Below are positions 41,075 through 49,777 of a DNA stretch of 64,000 bases, in pieces. Origin of the DNA: Firm-13 sp964579245 (GTDB lineage Bacteria; Bacillota; Clostridia; Saccharofermentanales; Saccharofermentanaceae); assembly GCA_964579245.1 (NCBI GenBank), contig CAZOFY010000001.1:30016-94015 (forward strand), in the 5' to 3' direction. The position numbers and the translations under genes are program-made. The notes beneath the pieces are model-generated. The model was not told the origin of the DNA. It saw only the letters and a program-made list of their open reading frames with translations, and ran no database searches. How positions within the stretch are numbered: the first letter of the stretch is position 1; each line of letters begins with the position of its first letter.

Positions 41075-42370
41075 ATGACACGAAAGCTCGGACTGAATCT
41101 TCAGCCGCTGGCCGCACAACATATGACCGGAATCGGAGTCTATACGAAGGAAGTGGCGAAGCGACTTCCCTTGATGCTCCGGGATGATATTGCATATGAC
41201 ATGCATGTTTTCGACTTTCTGGGTAGAAATCATGCGGAAGAGCTGGTGCGCAAGAATATGGGGACAACCGCGGACCGCATGACCGCGAACTTGTCGGATA
41301 TGAAGACCTGCAGACTTCTCCCGATGGGGGTCTATATCCGATTAGGCAGACTGGGGGGGATTTTGTCCTATCACAAGCTTCTGAAGACTTCCTCAGCTGT
41401 TACCGTTTTTTTCAATTATTTACGTCCGTGGAATGTTGAAGGGAAAAGCATTATTACGGTATACGATATGGTCAGCGTACGCTTTCCCGAGACGATGGAT
41501 GCCAGAAACCGGAAGCTCCTTAGCAGGCATCTGTTGCAATCGTGTAAACGTGCGGATCTTATCATGACCATTTCGGATTTTTCAAAGAATGAAATCGTCT
41601 CCTGTATGGGTATTCCCGCCGAAAAGATCCGTGTCGCCAAATGCGGTTATGATCAGAAGCTTTTCTACCCTGTTAAGGACGAAAAGGAACGCCTCGGTGC
41701 ATCGGCATATCTCGGCCAGAAGTACCGGATCCGCTCTCGCTACATCTTGTACCTAGGCACGCTGGAGCCCAGAAAGAACGTTGATGTGCTGATCGATGCT
41801 TTCTTAATCATCAGGGACAGATTCCCGGACGTTAAGCTCGTCATCAGCGGCGGCAACGGCTGGCAATATGAGAAAACGGCAGAGCGACTTGCCTCTGCTG
41901 AGCTCCGCGACAGTGTAATTCGCACAGGCTTTGTACCGGAAGACGATAAGAGACTTTTGTACCAGTGTGCGGAGATATTGGTATATCCCTCCCTATACGA
42001 GGGATTCGGGCTGCCTGTACTCGAAGCGATGGCATGCGGGACACCGGTCATCAGTTCAAATTCTTCGAGCCTGCCGGAAGTTCTTGGGGATGCCGGGATT
42101 TTGTGTGAACCCGCCGATTCGCAGGCTTTCTCAGAAGCGATGTCACGGATCCTGTCCGACCGCTTGTATGCTGCATTTCTGTCCGGCAAAGGGAAATCAA
42201 GAGCGTCGCAATTCTCGTGGGAGAACGCGGCCCGGGCATATGGCATGGCGATCGAGGAACTGATGCAATCACACCCGACGGACGAAGCTTGCGACAAAGA
42301 GAGCACTGATGCATGTGCTGATGTCTCTTCGAATGAGAGTCAGACACAAATAAGGGAGGATAGTCCATGA
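41075..42370 (+). CDS. Glycosyltransferase family 4
   Basis: A 431-residue GT-B enzyme. The N-terminal half has NLQPLAAQHMTGIGVYTKEV; the C-terminal half has ILYLGTLEPRKNVDVLIDAF and the donor-site E-x7-E motif (YPSLYEGFGLPVLEAMACGT). It has no membrane segment and would act at the inner face on a lipid-linked acceptor. The ATG at 41075 follows AAAGGGG; an upstream in-frame ATG overlaps the methyltransferase. GT4 enzymes of this pattern are common in O-antigen-type clusters, mannosyl or rhamnosyl transfer being likely given gmd/rmd nearby. Confidence 0.88.
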   Translation: MTRKLGLNLQPLAAQHMTGIGVYTKEVAKRLPLMLRDDIAYDMHVFDFLGRNHAEELVRKNMGTTADRMTANLSDMKTCRLLPMGVYIRLGRLGGILSYHKLLKTSSAVTVFFNYLRPWNVEGKSIITVYDMVSVRFPETMDARNRKLLSRHLLQSCKRADLIMTISDFSKNEIVSCMGIPAEKIRVAKCGYDQKLFYPVKDEKERLGASAYLGQKYRIRSRYILYLGTLEPRKNVDVLIDAFLIIRDRFPDVKLVISGGNGWQYEKTAERLASAELRDSVIRTGFVPEDDKRLLYQCAEILVYPSLYEGFGLPVLEAMACGTPVISSNSSSLPEVLGDAGILCEPADSQAFSEAMSRILSDRLYAAFLSGKGKSRASQFSWENAARAYGMAIEELMQSHPTDEACDKESTDACADVSSNESQTQIREDSP

Positions 42371-44910
42371 TCTATGGCATCTGGACCGGCATCTCATTTC
42401 TGCTGCTGTTCTATGCCTGTTTCTGCCTTCTTGTAAAGCGCGAACAGCCGGAAAAGATCGGAGAGAAGCTTTTTTTGTCCGTCTGTATCCCTTCCGTCGG
42501 CATGATTTTTCTTGCAACCCTTTATACAATCCTGGAAATCTATTCAATCACATTAGTGGCATCCAGTATAACCCTGGCCTTGGTTCCGCTTTATCTATTG
42601 GCATTGCGCCAAAGAAAACTACTTACCCCGGCCAAGCTGTTTGCACTCGTTCGCTCCTATCGTTTCTCGAAAATGGCGATTCTCCTTTTACTAACGGCCA
42701 TGTTCCTCTATTTTGGCTTTCCGACGTCGTATCTTGCCGGAGGCAGAGATCCCGGACTGTACTTGATCAACGCGATTCGTGTCTCAGAAACCGGATCCTA
42801 TCAAGTGGCTCGCGACGAGTATATGTCCGAGAACTTCAACGAGATCAAGGGCTTTGCCAATCTTGAATATCCGGGGATCTATTCGGAATATGATCGCGGA
42901 ATATCTGACGATCCCGGAGACCGGACGGCGCAGTTTCTTCCTATGTTCCCGGCAGCGCTTGCAGTCGGATACGATCTTTTCGGGATGCAGGGCCTTCTTT
43001 TGACCAACGCTTACATCTCTGTTCTGGCGTTATTTGCGATTTATTATTTTGTTCAGAGCTTCTCCAGTCAAATTGTTGCGATGATCGCATTGATCTTCAT
43101 GCTGGTTAATCCGGCCCAAATTTGGTCTGCCCGCATTACACAGACAGAGATTCTTGCCCAACTTCTTGTCATTCTGGCTCTTTGGAGCTTCAGCGTTTTT
43201 TATCGAAAACGGTCTTTGCCTGCGGCGGTGCTCGCCGGAGCACTGCTTGGATTTAGCTGCATCAACCGAATTGATATGCTGGTTCTTGGCCTGGGTATTT
43301 ACGCCATCACGGCCTTTTGTGCGATAGTTCTGCCCGGCCAAATGATCTATTCTTTGATATCGGCAGGGGCCTATACGATTGGCGCGGGATTGTCAGTCCT
43401 TTATACCTATTATTTTTGTTATCCCTACTTTATGGATCTGTTTGATAGTAAGTCCCTGTCCGGAATTCTTTTTCTAAATGCGGGATTTGCGGCCGTGATG
43501 CTTTTATTATCTCTTACACGTGCTTTGTTTTTTCGAAAAAAGAGGGGGCAGGAGGACCTTGTATCCCTTCGAATCTATCAGAACCTGATTCGGATAAGCT
43601 CGCTACTCCTTTTTCTGACTTTTCTTTTTGCCTATTTTTTACGCCCGATAATCTCGGGTCAGCAGATCGGTACACAGGGCTATTTCGTTGCTAACGCAAT
43701 GGCAGAATTCTGCTTTTACACCTCTTTCCTCGCCGTTCCGATGGCTGTTTTCGGCATGTACAGACTTCTCATGAGCAAAAAAAGGGAGACGGAGAGTCTG
43801 TTCCTGTTTTTTCTTACCGGGCTGGCCTCTCTGATCGGATATATTTACCGGCCCAGCATCGTATTCGACCACATATGGGCGTCCCGGCGGTGGATATCGG
43901 TTGCGATTCCCTTTGTCATGATTCTTGCTGCATATAGTATCCCGGAGATTGCCTATGCCCTATGCTCACTGATGTACCGTCTGCGGAGAAAAGGACTAGG
44001 GGAAACAGGAAACGAATCCGGTCGTTCTGAGAGCGCTGAGCTGAAAATGCAGCGGTTTTTAAATCCCCAGTTCGTCATTATAGTCGCGCTCAGCCTGATC
44101 CTTGCTGGTTTCGGGCTGTACCAGACCCGGGCGTTCCTGTTCGTAAGGATGCTGGACAAAATGGAAAGTGGCTATGAAGAGTTGGCAGACGCGTTGGACG
44201 ATAAGACGGTGTACTATACGCAGAATAGTCAAATAGCTTCTGTTCTTCGTTATGTGTACGGGGAAAATGTTTATATGATTCGGGATAAAGAGAAGGCGAT
44301 TATAGAATATGTCAGGCGCGATGAAGCGTTCTTTTATATCGGAGAACCTCTCCTTCAGGATCGATTTGACCTGGATCTCGAGAACCGTTTGTTGTCAGAG
44401 CATCAGATCGAGGGGCTATATCTTGAGCGAGCCTATAATGATTATCCGGATTCGACGTATCAATGGTCGATTCCCGCCGACATCTATGCGCTTGTCAATA
44501 CGGGTTCAAATCAGAAGGATCTTAATCTCGACGCTTTGGCATTGTATAACGGCACCCGGGATGAACTTGGGATCAGCTCCGGACAAACACCCGGATGGGT
44601 TTTCTTTGGCCCCTATGACATGATCCGGAAGGGAACCTATACGGTAACGATAGAAGCTGACCTGATAACTGCGGCAGGGGACGAAATCATGAAGCTGGAT
44701 GTCGTCGGGAACGGGGCGCAGAGTGTTTTTGGAGAAGCAATGGTGAGAAGATCTGACTTTTCTACAGAAGGGAAAGCAAAAATTGTCTTTACGATTCTCA
44801 TCCCGGAAACTTGTCTTGATTTTGAGCTTCGTTGCCTTTCTGTTGACGGCGCTTCCTTTCGTGTGACCCGGATCCATTTTCAGCGTGAGAAAAGTAATGC
44901 CGGATCATAA
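42367..44910 (+). CDS. GT-C-like polytopic membrane glycosyltransferase
   Basis: This 847-residue protein has about 13 hydrophobic segments up to residue 600 and a C-terminal extracellular domain of about 230 residues. The first external loop has LAGGRDPGLYLINAIR, the acidic motif of ArnT/PMT-type GT-C enzymes. Such proteins take a sugar from a polyprenyl phosphate outside the membrane. It overlaps the GT4 stop (ATGA), which indicates coupling. The acceptor and sugar are unknown. Confidence 0.8.
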   Translation: MIYGIWTGISFLLLFYACFCLLVKREQPEKIGEKLFLSVCIPSVGMIFLATLYTILEIYSITLVASSITLALVPLYLLALRQRKLLTPAKLFALVRSYRFSKMAILLLLTAMFLYFGFPTSYLAGGRDPGLYLINAIRVSETGSYQVARDEYMSENFNEIKGFANLEYPGIYSEYDRGISDDPGDRTAQFLPMFPAALAVGYDLFGMQGLLLTNAYISVLALFAIYYFVQSFSSQIVAMIALIFMLVNPAQIWSARITQTEILAQLLVILALWSFSVFYRKRSLPAAVLAGALLGFSCINRIDMLVLGLGIYAITAFCAIVLPGQMIYSLISAGAYTIGAGLSVLYTYYFCYPYFMDLFDSKSLSGILFLNAGFAAVMLLLSLTRALFFRKKRGQEDLVSLRIYQNLIRISSLLLFLTFLFAYFLRPIISGQQIGTQGYFVANAMAEFCFYTSFLAVPMAVFGMYRLLMSKKRETESLFLFFLTGLASLIGYIYRPSIVFDHIWASRRWISVAIPFVMILAAYSIPEIAYALCSLMYRLRRKGLGETGNESGRSESAELKMQRFLNPQFVIIVALSLILAGFGLYQTRAFLFVRMLDKMESGYEELADALDDKTVYYTQNSQIASVLRYVYGENVYMIRDKEKAIIEYVRRDEAFFYIGEPLLQDRFDLDLENRLLSEHQIEGLYLERAYNDYPDSTYQWSIPADIYALVNTGSNQKDLNLDALALYNGTRDELGISSGQTPGWVFFGPYDMIRKGTYTVTIEADLITAAGDEIMKLDVVGNGAQSVFGEAMVRRSDFSTEGKAKIVFTILIPETCLDFELRCLSVDGASFRVTRIHFQREKSNAGS

Positions 44911-44951
44911 AAGCTTTGCGGAAAGCCGCTATTCCCGAAAGAATACACCCT

Positions 44952-44978
44952 TCATCTGATCATATCAGATGATTTTTT
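44952..44978 (+). terminator. Terminator before gmd
   Basis: TCATCTGAT (44952-44960) and ATCAGATGA (44964-44972) form a nine-pair stem with a CAT loop, followed by six T. Confidence 0.8.
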
Positions 44979-44988
44979 ACCCTTTGTA

Positions 44989-44997
44989 TGATAGAAT
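44989..44997 (+). promoter_or_regulatory. Candidate extended -10 promoter for gmd
   Basis: TG-A-TAGAAT (44989-44997) lies 11 bases after the terminator T-run and about 46 bases before the gmd start. The -35 position (ATGATT, 44969-44974) is poor and overlaps the terminator. Confidence 0.35.
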
Positions 44998-45043
44998 CAA
45001 TTCGATTATTTGCTCATTTTAGAATAAGGCTGGAGGAATATAC

Positions 45044-46015
45044 ATGAAGTCAGCAATCATTACCGGTATCACAGGACAAGACGGCTCGTACTTAGCGGAG
45101 CTTCTGCTTGAGAAGGGATACCGTGTATATGGAATAAAGAGGAGAACGAGCGATCTGCAATTTGGAAATTCTGACCATCTTCGCAATGAGATTGATTTCA
45201 TATATGCCGACATGACGGATGAATCGTCCTTGATTACGGCAATCCAGAAGGTAATGCCGGACGAGGTTTACAATCTTGCCGCTCAGTCTTTTGTGCAGAC
45301 GTCTTGGGAACAGCCGATTCTCACCGCGAATATCGATGCGTTGGGCGTCACGAACATTCTTGAGGCCATCCGTATCATTAAGCCGGACACGCGTTTCTAC
45401 CAGGCATCGACAAGCGAGATGTTCGGCAAGGTTCAGGCAGTGCCCCAGACGGAGACGACACCCTTTTATCCCAGAAGCCCTTACGGTGTAGCAAAGCTGT
45501 ACGGACACTGGATTACGATTAATTATCGCGAGAGCTATGATATTTATGGCTGCTCCGGAATCCTCTTCAATCATGAGTCTCCACGACGAGGACTTGAATT
45601 TGTTACCAGAAAGGTCACGGATGCGGCAGTCCGTATCAAGCTCGGCATGCAGAAGGAGCTTCGCATGGGAAACCTCGACTCCAAGAGAGACTGGGGATTT
45701 GCCGGCGATTATGTCAAGGCGATGTGGATGATGCTGCAACAGGATACTCCGGATGACTACGTCATCGCGACCGGTGAGACCCACTCGATCAAGGAGCTTC
45801 TAGAGGTTGCTTTCGGAGCGCTTGACATGAAGTACGAGGACTACGTTGTCATCGATCCCCGTTTTGTACGCCCGGCTGAGGTTGATCTTTTGCTCGGCAG
45901 TCCGGAGAAAGCGAAGCGTCAGATGGGCTGGGAGCCTACTGTCACGTTCGAAAGCTTGATTCATATGATGGTGGAAGCGGATATGAAGCGAATCACGGAG
46001 CAATTAAAAGGATGA
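45044..46015 (+). CDS. gmd: GDP-mannose 4,6-dehydratase
   Basis: GMD converts GDP-D-mannose to GDP-4-keto-6-deoxy-D-mannose. This 323-residue short-chain dehydrogenase has the NADP site GITGQDG (8-14), the catalytic Thr/Ser and Glu in STSEMFG (122-128) and Tyr147-x3-Lys151. The NHESPRRG and RDWGFAGDYV stretches are characteristic of GMD. TGGAGG precedes the ATG. It overlaps the next gene by four bases. Confidence 0.93.
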   Translation: MKSAIITGITGQDGSYLAELLLEKGYRVYGIKRRTSDLQFGNSDHLRNEIDFIYADMTDESSLITAIQKVMPDEVYNLAAQSFVQTSWEQPILTANIDALGVTNILEAIRIIKPDTRFYQASTSEMFGKVQAVPQTETTPFYPRSPYGVAKLYGHWITINYRESYDIYGCSGILFNHESPRRGLEFVTRKVTDAAVRIKLGMQKELRMGNLDSKRDWGFAGDYVKAMWMMLQQDTPDDYVIATGETHSIKELLEVAFGALDMKYEDYVVIDPRFVRPAEVDLLLGSPEKAKRQMGWEPTVTFESLIHMMVEADMKRITEQLKG

Positions 46016-47013
46016 ACCCTCTGAATCGTGACTCTCGGCTCTCGTTGGTCAAGAGTGAGGCAGAAACAAAGTGTCTTGTCATAGGGGCCGCCGGATTTGT
46101 CGGCAGGCATCTGTTGGAGCATCTGGCCGGGGAGAAGGATTTTCTGGTTTATGCCACCAAGCTTTCGTTTGAGACGATTGACACGGTTTTTTTCCCTAAG
46201 GTTCAGATTCATGACCTGGATATTACACGTGAGACGGATGTGATGACGCTTCTTTCTGAACTGAAGCCCGACGTCATCATACACCTTGCCGCACAGAGCT
46301 CCGTTGCGCTGTCTTTTCAGAAACCGGAACTGACTATGAATATCAACGTGATGGGATCTCTCCATGTTCTGGAAGCGATCCGTAAGCATTGCCCTTCCTG
46401 TAAGGCGCTTTTTGTTGGATCTTCGGAGCAGTACGGTCCGGTCCCGCCGGAACAGCAGCCGGTTAGTGAGGCGACTTATCCACAGCCCGTGAGCCCGTAT
46501 GCCATCTCAAAGACCGCAGTCGAGTCTCTGGCGACACTCTATGCCAACAGCTACGGACTTCATCTGATCATGGTTCGGGCCTTCAATCATATTGGTCCGG
46601 GGCAGTTGCCGATTTTCGTTGTTTCCGACTTTGCCAGACAGATTGCCATCATAGAAAAAGGCGAGGCAGAGCCGGTTATAACCGTTGGAAATCTCTCTGC
46701 CAAGCGCGACTTTACCGATGTCAGAGATATCGTACGTGCGTATGTCTGTCTTGTCCGGACCGGTCGGTCCGGACAAGTATATAATGTCGGAACCGGTAAA
46801 TCGATCTCTGTTGAGTCAGTTCTCGAACGCTTGCTTTCTCTGTCCGACAAGAAAATCGAAGTACGGATAGATCCGGACAAGTTCCGTCCGGTTGATGTCC
46901 CGGAACTTGTTGCCGACATAGAAAAGCTCCGTGAGGACACAGACTGGGAACCGGAGATTTTACTCAATCAATCTCTGTCTGATACGATGCAGTATTGGAG
47001 GCAGAATGTTTAA
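46012..47013 (+). CDS. rmd: Probable GDP-6-deoxy-D-mannose reductase
   Basis: This 333-residue extended SDR has the nucleotide site IGAAGFVGRHL, the triad Ser in GSSEQYG with Tyr163-x3-Lys167 (YAISK), and the RDFTDVRDIVRAY block typical of RMD. Together with gmd it would give GDP-D-rhamnose. GDP-L-fucose synthase (Fcl) is the main alternative; the motif spacing and the lack of the Fcl-type Cys/His region favour RMD. It has about 18 extra N-terminal residues before the Rossmann start. It is coupled to gmd and overlaps wzm. Confidence 0.82.
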   Translation: MNPLNRDSRLSLVKSEAETKCLVIGAAGFVGRHLLEHLAGEKDFLVYATKLSFETIDTVFFPKVQIHDLDITRETDVMTLLSELKPDVIIHLAAQSSVALSFQKPELTMNINVMGSLHVLEAIRKHCPSCKALFVGSSEQYGPVPPEQQPVSEATYPQPVSPYAISKTAVESLATLYANSYGLHLIMVRAFNHIGPGQLPIFVVSDFARQIAIIEKGEAEPVITVGNLSAKRDFTDVRDIVRAYVCLVRTGRSGQVYNVGTGKSISVESVLERLLSLSDKKIEVRIDPDKFRPVDVPELVADIEKLREDTDWEPEILLNQSLSDTMQYWRQNV

Positions 47014-47809
47014 GGAGCTTTTTCGGATATACGATTACCGGGAGATGCTGAAGAACAGTGTCCGAAAAGAGCTGCGTATACGATATAAAGGCTCTGTTCT
47101 CGGGTTCTTGTGGACGTTCATCAACCCCTTAATGCAGTTGGTGATCTATAACTTTGTTTTTAATAAAATCATGGGCGTTAAACCCCCGGAAGGCGTTGAC
47201 TATGCCCTGATGATTTTTGTCGGACTGGTTCCGTGGACCTGTTTTTCGGCAACCCTGACCCAGAGCACGAAGGCGATTATCGGCAACGGAAATCTGATTA
47301 AGAAGATCTATTTTCCACGGCTGATTTTGCCGCTTTCCATGACGCTGACAAATTTTGTTAATATGCTCCTGACAGGAGTCATTGTGTTTGCGGCTGTTTT
47401 GATTTTAAAGGCGCCGATTACTTGGGCGTATCTTCTGCTTCCCGTCGTTTTTATAGCGTTGTTCATCTTAACGTTTGCGTTTGCCGTGTTACTCTCTGCA
47501 TTGACGGTATATTTTCGCGACCTGGAGCATATTCTTACTATTCTGACGATGATATGGTTCTACTTGACACCAATCATATATCCAATATCAAGGATTGAGA
47601 CAAACACAGACATGACCCCATTCCTTCTTACTATCTATAAGGCGAACCCGCTGTTTGGCATTGTAGACAGTTTTCAGAAGATTATGATCTATGGCGAGCT
47701 TCCGTCAGCTACCTATTTGGGCTATGTCTACGGCTTTTCGATCGTACTCCTATTGGTCGCGTTAGCTGTTTTTGACAAGTGTCAAAGGCGATTCGCGGAG
47801 GAAATTTGA
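47006..47809 (+). CDS. wzm: ABC-2 polysaccharide exporter permease
   Basis: A 267-residue ABC-2 permease with six hydrophobic segments. It begins with the amphipathic region RIYDYREMLKNSVRKELRIR and GSVLGFLWTFINPLMQLVIY, as in Wzm, TagG and KpsM. It exports a finished glycan, carried on a polyprenyl lipid, across the membrane. The ATG at 47006 has GGAGG and overlaps rmd by eight bases; the ATPase partner follows directly. Confidence 0.93.
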   Translation: MFKELFRIYDYREMLKNSVRKELRIRYKGSVLGFLWTFINPLMQLVIYNFVFNKIMGVKPPEGVDYALMIFVGLVPWTCFSATLTQSTKAIIGNGNLIKKIYFPRLILPLSMTLTNFVNMLLTGVIVFAAVLILKAPITWAYLLLPVVFIALFILTFAFAVLLSALTVYFRDLEHILTILTMIWFYLTPIIYPISRIETNTDMTPFLLTIYKANPLFGIVDSFQKIMIYGELPSATYLGYVYGFSIVLLLVALAVFDKCQRRFAEEI

Positions 47810-47810
47810 T

Positions 47811-49181
47811 ATGGAAGAGAAAAATATGCCTGTCGTTATCTTGACAAAGGGTTTAAAAAAGTCGTTTCGAGTCTATTCTGATAAGAGCCAAACCTTGAAG
47901 GAACGGGTCATCCATCGTAACCGCACCAAGTTTTCCGTTCATCAAGTCCTTGACGGGATCGACCTGAATATCCATAAGGGAGAAACGGTCGCCCTAATCG
48001 GTCAGAACGGATCCGGAAAGAGCACTCTTCTGAAACTATTGACAGGGATCATCTATCCCGATACCGGGACGATTTCGATACAAGGTAAGATTTCCAGCCT
48101 TCTGGAGCTTGGAGCGGGATTCCATCCGGATTTTTCCGGTCGCGAGAACATCTACAACAATGCGTCGATCTTCGGTCTTTCGAAGAAGGAAATCGATCGC
48201 CGCTATGATAAGATCGTCGCTTTTTCCGAGTTGGAAGAATACATCGACAACCCCGTTCGTACCTATTCTTCCGGTATGTATATGCGGCTTGCTTTTTCGG
48301 TCGCCATCAATGTAAATGCGGATGTTCTTCTTGTCGATGAGATCCTTGCGGTAGGCGACGCGAATTTTCAGAAGAAATGCTTGGATATGATTCGAAGTCT
48401 TAAGCGAAAAGGGACTACAATTGTTATTGTCACACACGATATGGGCGCGGTGGAAAGAATCTGTGACCGTGCCGTCTGGCTTGTCGACGGGAAAATCCGA
48501 CAGCAGGGAAGACCTCGTGAGATTATTGACGAATACCTCATGGACATGGATGAGAAGGCCGATGAAATCGCGCGCCGCGAACAGGAACGGGAGGAAGCCA
48601 TCCGCTTGGCCGAGCTGGAAGGCCGCTCCGCAGTATCAGACGAGCACGATGGCGAACAGGACGTAACGCTGGTTCAAATACACCAAGATGAGCTGGAAGA
48701 AGCCGGTATCGAAGAGTATGACGAGAACGGACAGAAGAATCGCTGGGGCAACGGCGACCTGGTCATTTCCAAGGTTGATATACGTGACGGTAACGGACAA
48801 TCCGTGACCATGATCACTGCCGGACAGCCTCTTACGGTTTCTCTTCAATATGAAGCCGTACGTCCGATCGAGAGTCTTGCTTTTGGTATCGGAATCAAGA
48901 ACGCGAACGGGGATGTCTGTATCGCGACAAATTCGGATATCCGGCATACCTCAATCGAGACCCCGTCCGTTGGTGAAAAAGCTGTCATGAATATTCGCCT
49001 CGCGGCCTGTGATCTGGCCAAGGGAACCTATTTTCTCGATGTGGCAGCACATTCTCTGGAAGGGCTCCCATACGATTACCGGCGGGAGAAGAATTCCTTT
49101 TTGGTATCCAATCCCTACACAGATGTAGGAATCTATGCACCGGAGATTCGCTTTGAGAAGTCTGAGGTGGAAGAGTCGTGA
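47811..49181 (+). CDS. wzt: Polysaccharide exporter ATPase with glycan-recognition domain
   Basis: This is a 456-residue, Wzt-type ATPase. The ABC part (1-250) has GQNGSGKSTLLKLLTG, the YSSGMYMRLAFSVA signature and LLVDEILAVGD. A charged linker of about 60 residues follows, and then a C-terminal beta domain (about 315-450: GNGDLVISKVDIRDGNG to NPYTDVGIYAPEIRFE) matching Wzt-C, which in E. coli O8/O9a recognises the capped end of the polymer. Its presence suggests that the chain is terminated by a specific modification. GCGGAGG places the start. Confidence 0.93.
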   Translation: MEEKNMPVVILTKGLKKSFRVYSDKSQTLKERVIHRNRTKFSVHQVLDGIDLNIHKGETVALIGQNGSGKSTLLKLLTGIIYPDTGTISIQGKISSLLELGAGFHPDFSGRENIYNNASIFGLSKKEIDRRYDKIVAFSELEEYIDNPVRTYSSGMYMRLAFSVAINVNADVLLVDEILAVGDANFQKKCLDMIRSLKRKGTTIVIVTHDMGAVERICDRAVWLVDGKIRQQGRPREIIDEYLMDMDEKADEIARREQEREEAIRLAELEGRSAVSDEHDGEQDVTLVQIHQDELEEAGIEEYDENGQKNRWGNGDLVISKVDIRDGNGQSVTMITAGQPLTVSLQYEAVRPIESLAFGIGIKNANGDVCIATNSDIRHTSIETPSVGEKAVMNIRLAACDLAKGTYFLDVAAHSLEGLPYDYRREKNSFLVSNPYTDVGIYAPEIRFEKSEVEES

Positions 49182-49777
49182 CAGATTCAGTCGTCTGCCC
49201 TGCAGTGGCGAGAAGAAATGCCGAAGAATGCTCGATATACTCCGCCTTATATCATGTCGTGGAAGAAGCGTATGATGTACACGGAGGAAGGGTTATCCTC
49301 CCAAAGGAGGCTTTTCTGCAAAATACGCTTCAGCATCCGAATTGCGTGGACGGCAGACTGCTTGAGCCTTTATCGGATAAGCTTTACCTATATGCGATTT
49401 ACTGGTCCATGCTTAACCGTGTTCCGGACGATACCGCGATTGCCGTATGGATCGGTCACGCGGGAAGAAAGCCCGGGATCTCCTATCGAAGAAAACTGTC
49501 GCGCCGAATCGCTGCCAGTCTGGAGGCTCACACGAAGGGTGTGATGTTCCTGCCGTCCGCTCCGGACGGCATCGCCTTGCAGATCGATATCCGTGAAATC
49601 GTGAAAAACTCGATGCCGCCATTTGCGTATATTTTGTATTTTCTGAAGGACCGGGTGATAGATCGCTCGATCGGTCTTCTGTATATCGCTTACAGCCACA
49701 CACTCCGTCCATATCGGATCAAGCTGCGTGACCGGCTGCGAGCCCGAAGAGATTTGAAATCGGGGGGCGGATCATGA
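49178..49777 (+). CDS. Unrecognised 199-residue protein in the glycan operon
   Basis: I do not recognise this protein. It has no clear membrane helix or signal peptide and is basic, especially at the C-terminus (YRIKLRDRLRARRDLKSG). A middle stretch, YAIYWSMLNRVPDDTAIAVW, recalls the repeat of DUF4214 proteins, but this is a weak likeness. A GTG start overlaps the wzt stop, and the end overlaps the next gene (ATGA), so it is tightly bound into the export operon and is probably translated with its neighbours. A role in chain modification, end capping or assembly of the export complex would fit the place, without direct evidence. Confidence 0.75.
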   Translation: MTDSVVCPAVARRNAEECSIYSALYHVVEEAYDVHGGRVILPKEAFLQNTLQHPNCVDGRLLEPLSDKLYLYAIYWSMLNRVPDDTAIAVWIGHAGRKPGISYRRKLSRRIAASLEAHTKGVMFLPSAPDGIALQIDIREIVKNSMPPFAYILYFLKDRVIDRSIGLLYIAYSHTLRPYRIKLRDRLRARRDLKSGGGS

